Shown here: in pieces, positions 1 to 8,956 of the stretch
Position numbering within the stretch: the first letter of the stretch is position 1
How the letters are laid out: the number at the start of each line of letters is the position of its first letter
Source: Prevotella sp.
Lineage (GTDB): Bacteria; Bacteroidota; Bacteroidia; Bacteroidales; Bacteroidaceae
Assembly (NCBI GenBank): GCA_017617615.1
Contig: JAFZVV010000011.1
Span: 248,001-312,000, forward strand
Direction of reading: 5' to 3'
Length of the DNA: 64,000 nucleotides
Position numbers and translations under genes: made by a program
The notes under the pieces: model-generated
Database searches by the model: none
Seen by the model: only the letters and a program-made list of their open reading frames with translations
Told to the model about the DNA's origin: nothing

Positions 1-1761
1 TTTACGGCCGACTACTATCCCCAAAAGGGACATTGGTTCTGCCCCTATGCCGTAAGGCGTGACGATGGCAGTATCGAAAAGCAAAACATCGGCAACGCAC
101 AGTACGACTATCTGAAAGCCCCATGGTTCACCGAGGCGATAAATGCCAACGAGGGTTTTTGGTCGAAACCTTTCTTCGAGGGCAACGACAGTATTACTCC
201 ATTGGTTTCCTACTTGGTACCTATCCACAACAAACAAGGGAAAACAGTGGCTGTGCTCGGTGCCGACTTGTCGCTCGAATGGCTTCGTGAGAAGACCCAA
301 AGGCTTGATTCGAAGGTATACGAAAAGGAATGGATAGGCGATACAGACGATTCAGAGGACGAGCAACTCTCTGAAGAAGAAAAGATAAAGGAAAGACAAT
401 TCAGGGAAAGAAAAGAAAAACGCTACAAACCCCATAGTTTCATCATCACCGGCGACGGCACCTATCTTGCCCATCCCGACCAGAAACGCATCCTTCAAGA
501 AAACTTCTTCACATACGCCAAGGCAAATTCCGACACGATAGCCAAAAGCATTGGCCAAAAGATGGTGAGAGGAGAGAGGGGTTACAGTAGTGACGAAGAA
601 GACTTCATCAAGAGTTTTGAGTTCGAAGGAAGGTCGGTATACCTTTTCTATGCTCCAATCGAGAAGACAGACTGGTCTATGGCTATCGTCGTGCCCGCCA
701 TTGGTGTGAATTTAATGGCAGGGATAGCTGGGTTCACTCTGCTCTTCTTCATCCTTATCGGTGTGATTGTCGTCTATCTTATGAGTCGTTTCACCATCCG
801 TCGTACTGCCAAGCCGCTCAAGCAACTGGCCTACTCGGCCGATGAGGTGGCAAACGGCAACTTTGACACACCGCTGCCCCATATCAAGCACAACGACGAG
901 ATACGCCTGTTGCGCGACTCCTTCGATGGTATGCAGCAGTCGCTTACCAAATACATCGATGAGTTGAAGACCACAACGGCGTCGAAGGCAGCCATAGAGA
1001 ACGAGCTGAAGGTTGCCCATGACATCCAGATGGCCATGCTGCCAAAGATATTCCCACCCTATCCAGAGCGCAACGACATCAATATCTTTGGCTCGCTCGA
1101 CCCTGCCAAGGATGTGGGTGGCGACCTCTTCGACTTCTACATCCGCGACAACAAACTGTTCTTTTGCATTGGCGACGTTTCAGGAAAGGGGGTGCCAGCC
1201 TCCTTGGTGATGGCCGTCACACGGTCGTTGTTCCGCAATATCTCCGCCCATACGTCGGAGCCCGACCTAATCGTTTCCACGCTCAACAAATCATTGGCCG
1301 AAGGCAACGAGAAGAATATGTTTGTTACCTTGTTCGTGGGTGTGCTCAATCTGGAAAACGGTTTGTTGCAGTATTGCAATGCCGGCCATGACACGCCTCT
1401 GCTCATCGGGCGAGGCGTGGGCATGCTGCCATGCGTGCCCAATCTGCCTGTCGGTGTGATGGAAGACTGGAACTACACGCTTCAAGAAGTATCCATAGAC
1501 TCACTGACCACCATATTCCTTTATACCGACGGTCTCAACGAGGCTGAAGACATCCACAACGCACAGTTCGGCAACCAGCGTATCATCGATTTGGCAGAAA
1601 CGTTGCTGGCAGAAGGCAGAAACCAGCCCGAAATCATTGTCAACAGTATGACCGAAGCTGTGCATACATTCGTGGGCGAGGCTGAGAAGAGCGATGACCT
1701 GACCATGTTGGCCATCAAATACACCAACACCAATGGACAACAAGAAGAAAAACAAGCATAA
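1..1761 (+). CDS. Cache-HAMP-PP2C (SpoIIE-type) sensor phosphatase, 5' end outside window
   Basis: The frame is open from base 1, so the N-terminus lies outside; 586 residues are visible. In order: the rest of an extracytoplasmic Cache-like sensor (to about residue 225), a strong transmembrane helix (about 225-262), a HAMP linker (about 264-318), a short helical linker, and a PP2C/SpoIIE serine phosphatase (about 337-582). Metal-site segments are visible: [32 protein letters not shown] and SDDLTML. By family the protein senses a periplasmic ligand and dephosphorylates a cytoplasmic protein such as an anti-anti-sigma factor; neither ligand nor target is visible here. Its last 29 bases overlap sufB, which suggests translational coupling. 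Confidence 0.88.
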   Translation, partial: FTADYYPQKGHWFCPYAVRRDDGSIEKQNIGNAQYDYLKAPWFTEAINANEGFWSKPFFEGNDSITPLVSYLVPIHNKQGKTVAVLGADLSLEWLREKTQRLDSKVYEKEWIGDTDDSEDEQLSEEEKIKERQFRERKEKRYKPHSFIITGDGTYLAHPDQKRILQENFFTYAKANSDTIAKSIGQKMVRGERGYSSDEEDFIKSFEFEGRSVYLFYAPIEKTDWSMAIVVPAIGVNLMAGIAGFTLLFFILIGVIVVYLMSRFTIRRTAKPLKQLAYSADEVANGNFDTPLPHIKHNDEIRLLRDSFDGMQQSLTKYIDELKTTTASKAAIENELKVAHDIQMAMLPKIFPPYPERNDINIFGSLDPAKDVGGDLFDFYIRDNKLFFCIGDVSGKGVPASLVMAVTRSLFRNISAHTSEPDLIVSTLNKSLAEGNEKNMFVTLFVGVLNLENGLLQYCNAGHDTPLLIGRGVGMLPCVPNLPVGVMEDWNYTLQEVSIDSLTTIFLYTDGLNEAEDIHNAQFGNQRIIDLAETLLAEGRNQPEIIVNSMTEAVHTFVGEAEKSDDLTMLAIKYTNTNGQQEEKQA

Positions 1762-3217
1762 CAACCCCGAAGAACAACAAGACGACAACGAACTGGTGCG
1801 CCGCATAGCCGAACAGAAATACGAGTTCGGCTTCACTACCGACGTACATACGGAGATCATCCCCGTAGGACTCAACGAAGACATCGTCAGGCTCATCTCA
1901 CAGAAAAAAGGCGAGCCCGAGTGGCTGCTGGAGTTCCGTCTCAAGGCCTTCAGGCACTGGCTCACCCTCAAGGAACCTACCTGGGGACATGTGCACCTGC
2001 CCGAAATCGACTACCAAGCCATCTCCTACTATGCCGACCCCATGGCTCGCAAGCCCCAGGGCGACGGCAAGATAGACCCCGAACTGGAGAAGACCTTCGA
2101 CAAACTGGGCATTCCTCTTGAGGAACGCCTTGCCCTCAGCGGCACGGCAGTAGATGCCATCATGGACTCCGTATCGGTGAAGACCACGTTCAAGGAGAAA
2201 CTCGCCGAGAAAGGCATCATCTTCTGCTCTATCGGCGATGCCGTGAAAAGCCATCCCGACCTCGTGCGCCAGTACCTCGGTACGGTGGTGCCTTACCGCG
2301 ATAACTTCTTCGCCGCGCTCAACAGCGCCGTGTTCAGCGACGGGTCGTTCGTCTATATTCCCAAAGGCGTGCGATGCCCCATGGAACTGAGTTCCTACTT
2401 CCGCATCAACGCCCGCAACACCGGACAGTTCGAGCGAACCCTCATTGTGGCCGACGACGACTCTTATGTCTCATACCTTGAGGGATGCACCGCACCCATG
2501 CGCGACGAAAACCAACTCCATGCCGCCATCGTAGAAATCATCGTCAACGACCATGCAGAGGTGAAGTATTCCACCGTGCAGAACTGGTATCCCGGCGACG
2601 AGAACGGCCGCGGCGGTGTGCTCAACCTCGTCACGAAGCGGGGCGAACTGCGGGGCGACTATTCCAAACTCTCATGGACACAGGTAGAGACGGGCAGTGC
2701 CATCACCTGGAAATACCCGTCGTGCGTACTCCGGGGTAACTATTCACAGGCCGAGTTCTACAGCGTGGCGGTGACCAACAACTACCAAGAGGCCGACACC
2801 GGCACGAAGATGATTCACATCGGCCACGACACCAAGTCGACCATCATCTCGAAAGGCATCTCCGCCGGACACTCACAGAACTCCTACCGCGGGCTCGTAC
2901 GCGCCACTCCGTCGGCACACAACGCACGCAACTACTCCAGCTGCGACTCCCTGCTGCTAGGCAGCGACTGCGGTGCCCATACCTTCCCTTATATTGACGT
3001 CCACAACGACACCGCCATCGTCGAGCACGAGGCCACCACGTCGAAAATCAGCGAAGACCAGCTCTTCTACTGCAACCAGCGCGGCATCCCCACCGAGCAG
3101 GCCGTGGGACTCATCGTCAACGGCTATGCCAAGGAGGTGCTCAACAAACTACCCATGGAGTTTGCCGCCGAGGCTCAGAAACTGCTGTCGGTATCGCTCG
3201 AGGGCACCGTGGGATAA
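1733..3217 (+). CDS. sufB: Fe-S cluster assembly scaffold SufB
   Basis: 494 residues, normal length for SufB, forming the SufBC2D complex on which iron-sulfur clusters are built in the cytoplasm. Family segments include the [16 protein letters not shown] stretch, the YLEGCTAP cysteine region, and the C-terminal [17 protein letters not shown] block. The start is the ATG at 1733, inside the end of the preceding phosphatase gene. It is the first gene of sufB-sufC-sufD-sufS, the usual Bacteroidetes order. No separate promoter is evident in the overlap, so transcription probably comes from upstream, perhaps off the window. Confidence 0.96.
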   Translation: MDNKKKNKHNNPEEQQDDNELVRRIAEQKYEFGFTTDVHTEIIPVGLNEDIVRLISQKKGEPEWLLEFRLKAFRHWLTLKEPTWGHVHLPEIDYQAISYYADPMARKPQGDGKIDPELEKTFDKLGIPLEERLALSGTAVDAIMDSVSVKTTFKEKLAEKGIIFCSIGDAVKSHPDLVRQYLGTVVPYRDNFFAALNSAVFSDGSFVYIPKGVRCPMELSSYFRINARNTGQFERTLIVADDDSYVSYLEGCTAPMRDENQLHAAIVEIIVNDHAEVKYSTVQNWYPGDENGRGGVLNLVTKRGELRGDYSKLSWTQVETGSAITWKYPSCVLRGNYSQAEFYSVAVTNNYQEADTGTKMIHIGHDTKSTIISKGISAGHSQNSYRGLVRATPSAHNARNYSSCDSLLLGSDCGAHTFPYIDVHNDTAIVEHEATTSKISEDQLFYCNQRGIPTEQAVGLIVNGYAKEVLNKLPMEFAAEAQKLLSVSLEGTVG

Positions 3218-3250
3218 AACCATCATTCACACGACTATCACACACACGAT

Positions 3251-4003
3251 ATGCTTATAGTAAAGAATCTTCATGCCTCCATCAACGGCAAGGAAATACT
3301 CAAGGGCATCAATCTTGAGGTGAACGACGGCGAGACCCATGCCATCATGGGTCCCAACGGTTCGGGAAAATCCACACTCTCGGCAGTGCTCGTGGGCAAC
3401 CCGCTCTACGAAGTTACCGGGGGCGAGGCATGGTTCAACGGCAAGAACCTGCTTGAGATGAAGCCCGAGGACCGTGCACGCGAAGGACTATTCCTCTCGT
3501 TCCAGTATCCCGTCGAAATCCCCGGCGTGTCGATGACCAACTTCATGAAGGCGGCAGTCAACGCCAAGCGCGAATACCAGGGTCTGGAACCCCTCCGTGC
3601 CGCCGACTTCCTGAAACTCATGCGCGAGAAGCGCCAGATTGTGGAACTCGACAACAAGCTCGCCCACCGCTCCGTCAACGAGGGTTTCAGCGGTGGTGAG
3701 AAAAAGCGCAACGAAATCTTCCAGATGGCGATGCTCGAACCCCGCCTCGCCATCCTCGACGAGACCGACTCCGGACTCGACGTCGACGCCATGCGTATCG
3801 TGGCGGGTGGGGTGAACAAGATGCGCACGCCCGAGACATCCACCATCGTCATCACACACTATGAGCGGCTGCTCGACATGATTCGTCCCGACGTGGTGCA
3901 TGTGCTCTACCAGGGGCGCATCGTCATGACCGCCGGTCCGGAACTGGCCAAGGAGATAGAACAGCGGGGATACGACTGGATAAAGAACGATGCCAATGAG
4001 TAG
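3251..4003 (+). CDS. sufC: Fe-S assembly ATPase SufC
   Basis: 250-residue ABC-type ATPase without membrane domain. Walker A is GPNGSGKST near residue 36, the signature is the Suf-typical FSGGEKKRNE, and Walker B is LAILDETDSGLD. It energises the SufBC2D scaffold. The gene follows sufB by 33 bases and its end overlaps sufD by up to 14 bases, so the operon is tightly coupled. Confidence 0.97.
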   Translation: MLIVKNLHASINGKEILKGINLEVNDGETHAIMGPNGSGKSTLSAVLVGNPLYEVTGGEAWFNGKNLLEMKPEDRAREGLFLSFQYPVEIPGVSMTNFMKAAVNAKREYQGLEPLRAADFLKLMREKRQIVELDNKLAHRSVNEGFSGGEKKRNEIFQMAMLEPRLAILDETDSGLDVDAMRIVAGGVNKMRTPETSTIVITHYERLLDMIRPDVVHVLYQGRIVMTAGPELAKEIEQRGYDWIKNDANE

Positions 4004-5339
4004 CGAGCAGCAATATATCAGCCTCTACCGGCAGTGCCGCGACATCATCTGCGACCACTCCGCCGGCGTGCTCAACGACGTGCGCGACGAGGCGTTCCGG
4101 CACTTCCTCGACAAGGGCTTTGCCTCACGCAAGGAAGAGCGCTACCGCTATACCGACATGCAGCAGGTATTCCAGCCCGATTACGGACTCAACCTCAACC
4201 GTCTCGAGATTCCCGTCAATCCCTACGACAGTTTCCGCTGCGATGTCCCCAGCCTCAGCACATCGCTCTATTTCGTCGTCAACGACGCGTTCCACAGCAA
4301 GTCACTTCCGAAGAGCCATCTACCCGAAGGGGTGGTGGTGGGGTCGCTGCGCGATGCCGCCGTGGCCACTCCCGCCCTCGTGGCACAGTACTACGCACGA
4401 CAGGCACGCACCGACGCCGACGGCGTCACCGCACTCAACACCATGCTCGCGCAAGACGGCCTCTTCGTCTACGTGCCCCGTGGGGTGAAGGTGGAGCGCA
4501 CCATCCAGGTCATCAATATCCTCCGTGCCGACGTCGATCTCATGGTCAACCGGCGCGTGCTCATCGTCCTCGAAGAGGATGCCGAAGTCAAGCTCCTCTT
4601 CTGCGACCATGCTGCCGACGACCGCCACTTCCTCGCCACCCAGGTCATCGAGGCGTATGTGGGAGTGAATGCCTCGCTTGAACTCTATTGTCTGGAAGAG
4701 ACCCACAACAAAAGCACAAGAGTAAGCAACCTCTATGTGGAGCAGCAGGCGGGGAGCCAGCTCAGCCACAACGTCATTACCCTGCACAACGGCGTGACGC
4801 GCAACCGCACCGACGTGGTGCTCAGGGGCGAGGGAGCCAGTTGCCGACTCAACGGCTGTGCCGTGTCCGACAAGACGCAGCATGTCGACAACAACACCCT
4901 CATCGACCATGCCGCACCCGGTGGCACGAGCCATGAGCGCTACAAATACGTGCTCGACGACAGCGCCACCGGTGCCTTCGCTGGCAAGGTGCTCGTGCGC
5001 CATGGTGCACAGCAAACGGAGTCGGTAATGACCAACCAGAACCTCTGCGCCACGAAGCAGGCACGGATGTTCACGCAACCCATGCTCGAAATCTACGCCG
5101 ACGACGTGAAATGCGCGCATGGCAGCACCGTAGGACAACTCAACGATGCTGCCCTCTTCTATATGCAGCAGAGGGGCATCAGCAGGCGTGAGGCACTGCA
5201 CCTGTTGCAGGCAGCCTTCATCTACGAGGTCATCGACGAAATCACCCTCATCCCCCTCCGCGACCGCCTCCGTTACCTCGTCGACAAACGCCTTCGTGGC
5301 GAACTCAACAAGTGCGACGGCTGCAAACTGTGCCAATAA
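3990..5339 (+). CDS. sufD: Fe-S assembly protein SufD
   Basis: 449 residues, a SufB-like beta-helix protein that completes the SufBC2D scaffold. Homology to SufB is visible in the region DGLFVYVPRGVKVERTIQV. Start choices are ATG 3990 or the in-frame ATG 3996; both overlap the sufC stop. The extreme C-terminus is NKCDGCKLCQ, a CxxCxxC tail not part of the E. coli protein as I remember it but resembling tails in Bacteroidetes SufD. That tail could bind metal or relay sulfur; this is inference. Confidence 0.93.
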   Translation: MPMSSEQQYISLYRQCRDIICDHSAGVLNDVRDEAFRHFLDKGFASRKEERYRYTDMQQVFQPDYGLNLNRLEIPVNPYDSFRCDVPSLSTSLYFVVNDAFHSKSLPKSHLPEGVVVGSLRDAAVATPALVAQYYARQARTDADGVTALNTMLAQDGLFVYVPRGVKVERTIQVINILRADVDLMVNRRVLIVLEEDAEVKLLFCDHAADDRHFLATQVIEAYVGVNASLELYCLEETHNKSTRVSNLYVEQQAGSQLSHNVITLHNGVTRNRTDVVLRGEGASCRLNGCAVSDKTQHVDNNTLIDHAAPGGTSHERYKYVLDDSATGAFAGKVLVRHGAQQTESVMTNQNLCATKQARMFTQPMLEIYADDVKCAHGSTVGQLNDAALFYMQQRGISRREALHLLQAAFIYEVIDEITLIPLRDRLRYLVDKRLRGELNKCDGCKLCQ

Positions 5340-5380
5340 GATTTGAGATTTGAGATTTAAGATTTGAGATTGAAAATTGA
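5340..5380 (+). repeat. Heptad repeat (GAGATTT type) running into the sufS start
   Basis: Immediately after the sufD stop the sequence is a run of imperfect seven-base units of GAGATTT type, drifting to GAAAATT at its end. The run covers the whole sufD-sufS gap and the first codons of sufS. Related runs lie at 10140-10174, 17092-17125, 39302-39353 and 57421-57468. Confidence 0.8.
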
Positions 5381-6587
5381 CATATCACAAATACGTCGCG
5401 ACTTCCCCATTTTAGGGAGGACTGTCTACGACCGTCCACTGGTCTACCTCGACAATGCCGCCACCACGCAGAAACCCCTCTGCGTGCTTGACGCCATGCG
5501 CGACGAATACCTCAACGTGAATGCCAACGTCCACCGCGGCGTGCACTACCTCTCGCAACAGGCCACCGACCTGCATGAGGCAGCACGCGAGCGTGTGAGG
5601 CAGTTCATCGGTGCCGCCACCACCGACGAGGTCGTGTTCACCCGTGGCACAACTGAAGCCATCAACCTCGTGGCCAGCTCCTTTGCCGAAGGGATGATGC
5701 GCGAGGGCGACGAAGTCATCGTCAGCGTCATGGAGCACCACTCCAACATCGTACCGTGGCAGTTGCAGGCCTCCAGAAAAGGCATCGTGGTGAAGGTCAT
5801 CCCCGTCAGCGACAAGGGTGAGCTGTTGCTCGACGCGTATGAGCGACTCTTCACCGAGCGTACACGTCTGGTAAGCGTGGCTCATGTGAGCAATGTGCTG
5901 GGCACCATCAACCCCATAGAGAAAATCATTGCCATCGCCCACGCCCACGGCGTGCCGGTACTCGTCGACGGGGCGCAGAGCACCCCACACTTCAAGGTCG
6001 ACGTGCAGGCGATGGACTGCGACTTCTTCGCCTTCAGCGGCCACAAGATGTACGGTCCCACGGGCATCGGCGTGCTCTACGGCAAGGAGGAATGGCTCGA
6101 CCGTCTGCCGCCTTACCAGGGTGGCGGTGAGATGATCGACACCGTGAGTTTCGAAAAGACCACCTTTGAGCGCCCACCGCTGAAGTTCGAGGCGGGCACC
6201 CCCGACTACGTGGCAACCCACGGCCTCGCCGTGGCCATCGACTACATCGAGCGCATCGGTCTCGACAACATCGCTGCCCATGAGCGCGACCTCACGCAAT
6301 ACTGCATCCAACGCCTGTCCACCATCGACGGCATGCGGTTCATCGGCGAGGCCGACGCACACGACGCGGTAGTAAGTTTCCTCGTGCGCGACATCCACCA
6401 CCTCGACATGGGCACGCTCCTCGACCGGCTCGGCATCGCCGTGCGCACAGGTCACCACTGTGCCCAGCCGCTGATGGACAGGATGGGCATCCTGGGCACC
6501 GTAAGAGCATCGTTCGCCCTCTACAACACCCGCGAAGAGGTCGACGCGCTGGTGGAGGGCATACAACGAGTGAGCAGGATGTTTTGA
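5364..6587 (+). CDS. sufS: Cysteine desulfurase SufS
   Basis: 407 residues if begun at TTG 5364. Group II PLP-dependent cysteine desulfurase that delivers sulfane sulfur to the Suf scaffold. The PLP lysine is in SGHKMYGPTG (K228) and the catalytic cysteine in RTGHHCAQP (C366). No ATG lies near the conserved IRRDFPIL start region: the only candidates are TTG at 5364 or 5370, both inside the heptad repeat. Family proteins usually begin two to ten residues before this motif, so a TTG start is the best fit. It closes the suf operon; no sufE or sufU is seen next to it. Confidence 0.94.
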   Translation: MRLKIDISQIRRDFPILGRTVYDRPLVYLDNAATTQKPLCVLDAMRDEYLNVNANVHRGVHYLSQQATDLHEAARERVRQFIGAATTDEVVFTRGTTEAINLVASSFAEGMMREGDEVIVSVMEHHSNIVPWQLQASRKGIVVKVIPVSDKGELLLDAYERLFTERTRLVSVAHVSNVLGTINPIEKIIAIAHAHGVPVLVDGAQSTPHFKVDVQAMDCDFFAFSGHKMYGPTGIGVLYGKEEWLDRLPPYQGGGEMIDTVSFEKTTFERPPLKFEAGTPDYVATHGLAVAIDYIERIGLDNIAAHERDLTQYCIQRLSTIDGMRFIGEADAHDAVVSFLVRDIHHLDMGTLLDRLGIAVRTGHHCAQPLMDRMGILGTVRASFALYNTREEVDALVEGIQRVSRMF

Positions 6588-6605
6588 GATTTGAGCCAGT
6601 CATCT

Positions 6606-7220
6606 ATGCTGAAACAATTCTATCATCCAGAACTAATAGAGGCGGGCTGCGACGAGGCGGGCCGCGGATGTCTGGCTGGCAGTGTATATGCCGCCGCCGT
6701 GATATTGCCACCCGACTACCACAACGAACAGCTCAACGACTCGAAGAAACTCATCGAACGGCAGCGTTACGCGCTGCGCGAGATTATCCTCCGCGATGCC
6801 ACGGCATGGGCGGTAGGGGTGGTGACACCCGAGGAAATCGACAGAATCAATATTCTCAATGCTTCTATCCTCGCCATGCACCGCGCCCTCGACCAGCTCT
6901 CCGTGCGCCCCGAGGCCGTCATCGTCGACGGCAACCGTTTCAAGCCCTGGGGTGATGTGCCCTACGCCACCATCGTGAAGGGCGACGGCAAATACCTCTC
7001 CATCGCCGCCGCCAGCATCCTTGCCAAGACATACCGCGACGACTACATGAACCGCTTGGCAGAAGAATACCCCATGTACGACTGGCAGGGTAATAAGGGT
7101 TACCCCACGCGCAAGCACCGCGACGCCATCCGCCAACATGGCATCACGCCCTATCACCGCAAGTCATATAATCTCCTGGGCGACACTCAGCTGATGATAC
7201 CATTTGAGGATGAGGCCTAA
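6606..7220 (+). CDS. rnhB: Ribonuclease HII
   Basis: 204 residues. Removes ribonucleotides and RNA primers from RNA-DNA hybrids in the cytoplasm. The signature EAGCDEAGRGCLAG near the N-terminus gives the D-E acidic pair; the later acidic residues fall in VDGN and in the region ending AKTYRDDYM. I chose ATG 6606 over an upstream in-frame TTG at 6591, because that TTG lies in a short piece of TTTGAG repeat. It follows sufS by 18 bases and may share its transcript. Confidence 0.95.
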   Translation: MLKQFYHPELIEAGCDEAGRGCLAGSVYAAAVILPPDYHNEQLNDSKKLIERQRYALREIILRDATAWAVGVVTPEEIDRINILNASILAMHRALDQLSVRPEAVIVDGNRFKPWGDVPYATIVKGDGKYLSIAAASILAKTYRDDYMNRLAEEYPMYDWQGNKGYPTRKHRDAIRQHGITPYHRKSYNLLGDTQLMIPFEDEA

Positions 7221-7226
7221 GGCAAG

Positions 7227-7290
7227 CCCCTAGAATCCCCTAGAAATCCCTGGAATCCCCTAAAAATCCCTAGGAATCCCTATTAGCCCT
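7227..7290 (+). repeat. Ten-base tandem repeat, about six units
   Basis: Six consecutive imperfect ten-base units of the type TAGAATCCCC / TAGAAATCCC sit between rnhB and the sugar transferase gene. The phase is exactly ten from about 7231 to 7290. It is non-coding and lies just upstream of the 7343 promoter box. Confidence 0.8.
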
Positions 7291-7342
7291 TCCCATTTTT
7301 ACGAAAAAACCAGCAAAAATACTCCATAATAAAAATTTTTCT

Positions 7343-7350
7343 TAACTTTG
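7343..7350 (+). promoter_or_regulatory. Bacteroidetes -7 box TAACTTTG for the 7412 gene
   Basis: TAACTTTG matches the TAnnTTTG consensus and lies 62 bases before the start codon. No clear -33 TTTG is seen at the right distance. Confidence 0.6.
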
Positions 7351-7411
7351 CGCCATGAATGGCAGATAACACCTGCATACTGTCCTAAACAGCCAACACG
7401 TCTTTAGCTTC

Positions 7412-8887
7412 ATGGCTACAAAGAAATACTCCACGGGAAATGGGTTGATAAGAACCGCCGTCATCCTGGCCGATTTTATCATCATGAACTTGTTGCTCTA
7501 CTGGGCTTCAAGATATCTCTATGTAGTCAACATCAAATACCCTCCATATTTCGAGGCCGAGCCAAAGGAAACATTCCTCATGGCCAATTTCTCGATGATT
7601 GTCAGCCAGTTCCTCATCAACTCCCTCATCCACCGTCGCCGCACCAGTTTCGAGGAGGTGTTCATGAGTGTGATGAAACTCTGTGTGCTGCAGGTATCGC
7701 TGATGTTCATCAGCCTCAGAATTCTGGGCGAGAGCGGTGGCATGTTCCAGTTCATGGGCCTCTTCCTCATGACGGAATTCGTCCTTATCCTCGCTAGCAG
7801 GGTGGTGGAGACCCTTCTCATCAAATATTTCCGACAGTCCGGACGCAACACCAGAAGCGTGCTTTTCGTGGGCAACGACCCCGCCCTGCTCGTCCTCTAC
7901 CGCAACCTCATCAGCGACTCCTCCACGGGCTACAAAATCATGGGATACTATGCCGATGAAGACATGAAGAACTGTCCTGCTGCCATCAGCAAGCTCGGCA
8001 ATCTCACCAAACTGAATGCGCAGATAGACCAACTGCCGAAGGATGCCACGCAGAGGACCGACGACAACGGAAACATGGAGGAAGGCCCCCGTCTCGCAGC
8101 CATCGACGAACTCTTCTGCTGTCTCTCCCACGACGAGCATGAGCAGATAACGCGGATTATGAAATTCTGCGACAAGAACATCGTCCATTTCTATTATGTA
8201 CCCAGGATGTCGGGCAACTTCCTCCTCAACCTCCAGCCTGAGCAGTTGGGCGAGACGATGGTCTTCACCAACCACCACGAGCCATTGTCGCATCCCTTCA
8301 ACCAGTTCGTGAAACGCACCTTCGACATCATCGTCAGTGCCCTGGTATGCGTGGTCATGCTGCCCTTCATCCCTATCATCGCGTGGATTATCAAACACCA
8401 GAGTCCCGGTCCCGTCTTCTTCAAGCAGGCGCGCACCGGTCACAACGGGAAAACCTTCACCTGCCTGAAGTTCAGGTCGATGCACGTGAACAGCGATGCC
8501 GACACCCTGCAAGCCACGAAGGATGACCCCAGGAAGTTCCCCTTCGGCAATTTCATCCGCAAAACCAACATCGACGAGTTCCCGCAGTTCTTCAATGTAT
8601 TGAAGGGCGACATGAGCATTGTCGGTCCGCGACCCCATATGCTTGCGCACACCGAGCAGTACGGCAACATCATCGACAAGTACATGGTACGTCATTTCAG
8701 CCGTCCCGGCATCACCGGCTACGCTCAGGTAAGCGGTTGCAGGGGCGAAACGAAGGAACTGTGGCAGATGGAGGAGCGCATACAGAAAGACGTCTGGTAT
8801 ATCGAAAACTGGACGTTCTGGCTCGACATCAAAATCATCTTCAAAACAGCCCTCTCCCTATTCATCCCCGACAAGCAAGCGTATTAG
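7412..8887 (+). CDS. Polyprenyl-phosphate sugar-1-phosphate transferase (WcaJ/WbaP type)
   Basis: 491 residues. N-terminal hydrophobic helices (about 10-150), a CoA-binding-like middle domain (about 145-290), one further helix (about 305-330) and a C-terminal bacterial sugar transferase domain. Signature pieces include KRTFDIIVS, SPGPVFFKQARTG, LKFRSMHVNSD, NIDEFPQFFNVLKGDMSIVGPRPH and RPGITGYAQVSG. By family it moves a hexose-1-phosphate onto undecaprenyl phosphate to start an exopolysaccharide or capsule unit; the sugar cannot be read from sequence. No glycosyltransferase cluster follows, so it stands alone. Confidence 0.9.
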   Translation: MATKKYSTGNGLIRTAVILADFIIMNLLLYWASRYLYVVNIKYPPYFEAEPKETFLMANFSMIVSQFLINSLIHRRRTSFEEVFMSVMKLCVLQVSLMFISLRILGESGGMFQFMGLFLMTEFVLILASRVVETLLIKYFRQSGRNTRSVLFVGNDPALLVLYRNLISDSSTGYKIMGYYADEDMKNCPAAISKLGNLTKLNAQIDQLPKDATQRTDDNGNMEEGPRLAAIDELFCCLSHDEHEQITRIMKFCDKNIVHFYYVPRMSGNFLLNLQPEQLGETMVFTNHHEPLSHPFNQFVKRTFDIIVSALVCVVMLPFIPIIAWIIKHQSPGPVFFKQARTGHNGKTFTCLKFRSMHVNSDADTLQATKDDPRKFPFGNFIRKTNIDEFPQFFNVLKGDMSIVGPRPHMLAHTEQYGNIIDKYMVRHFSRPGITGYAQVSGCRGETKELWQMEERIQKDVWYIENWTFWLDIKIIFKTALSLFIPDKQAY

Positions 8888-8956
8888 ATAGAATAGAAAA
8901 GAAAATAGTTATATTCCCAGGAATTCATGGCTAATTCCTGGGAATACATGTTATAA

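Noticed and set aside
7508..8695. 395-codon open frame antisense to the sugar transferase gene
   Set aside because: It mirrors the sense gene's codon bias, has no family resemblance, and the sense protein is clearly conserved. The same applies to long antisense frames at 4320-5336, 5412-6566, 25068-26231, 55100-56308 and 59819-61000.
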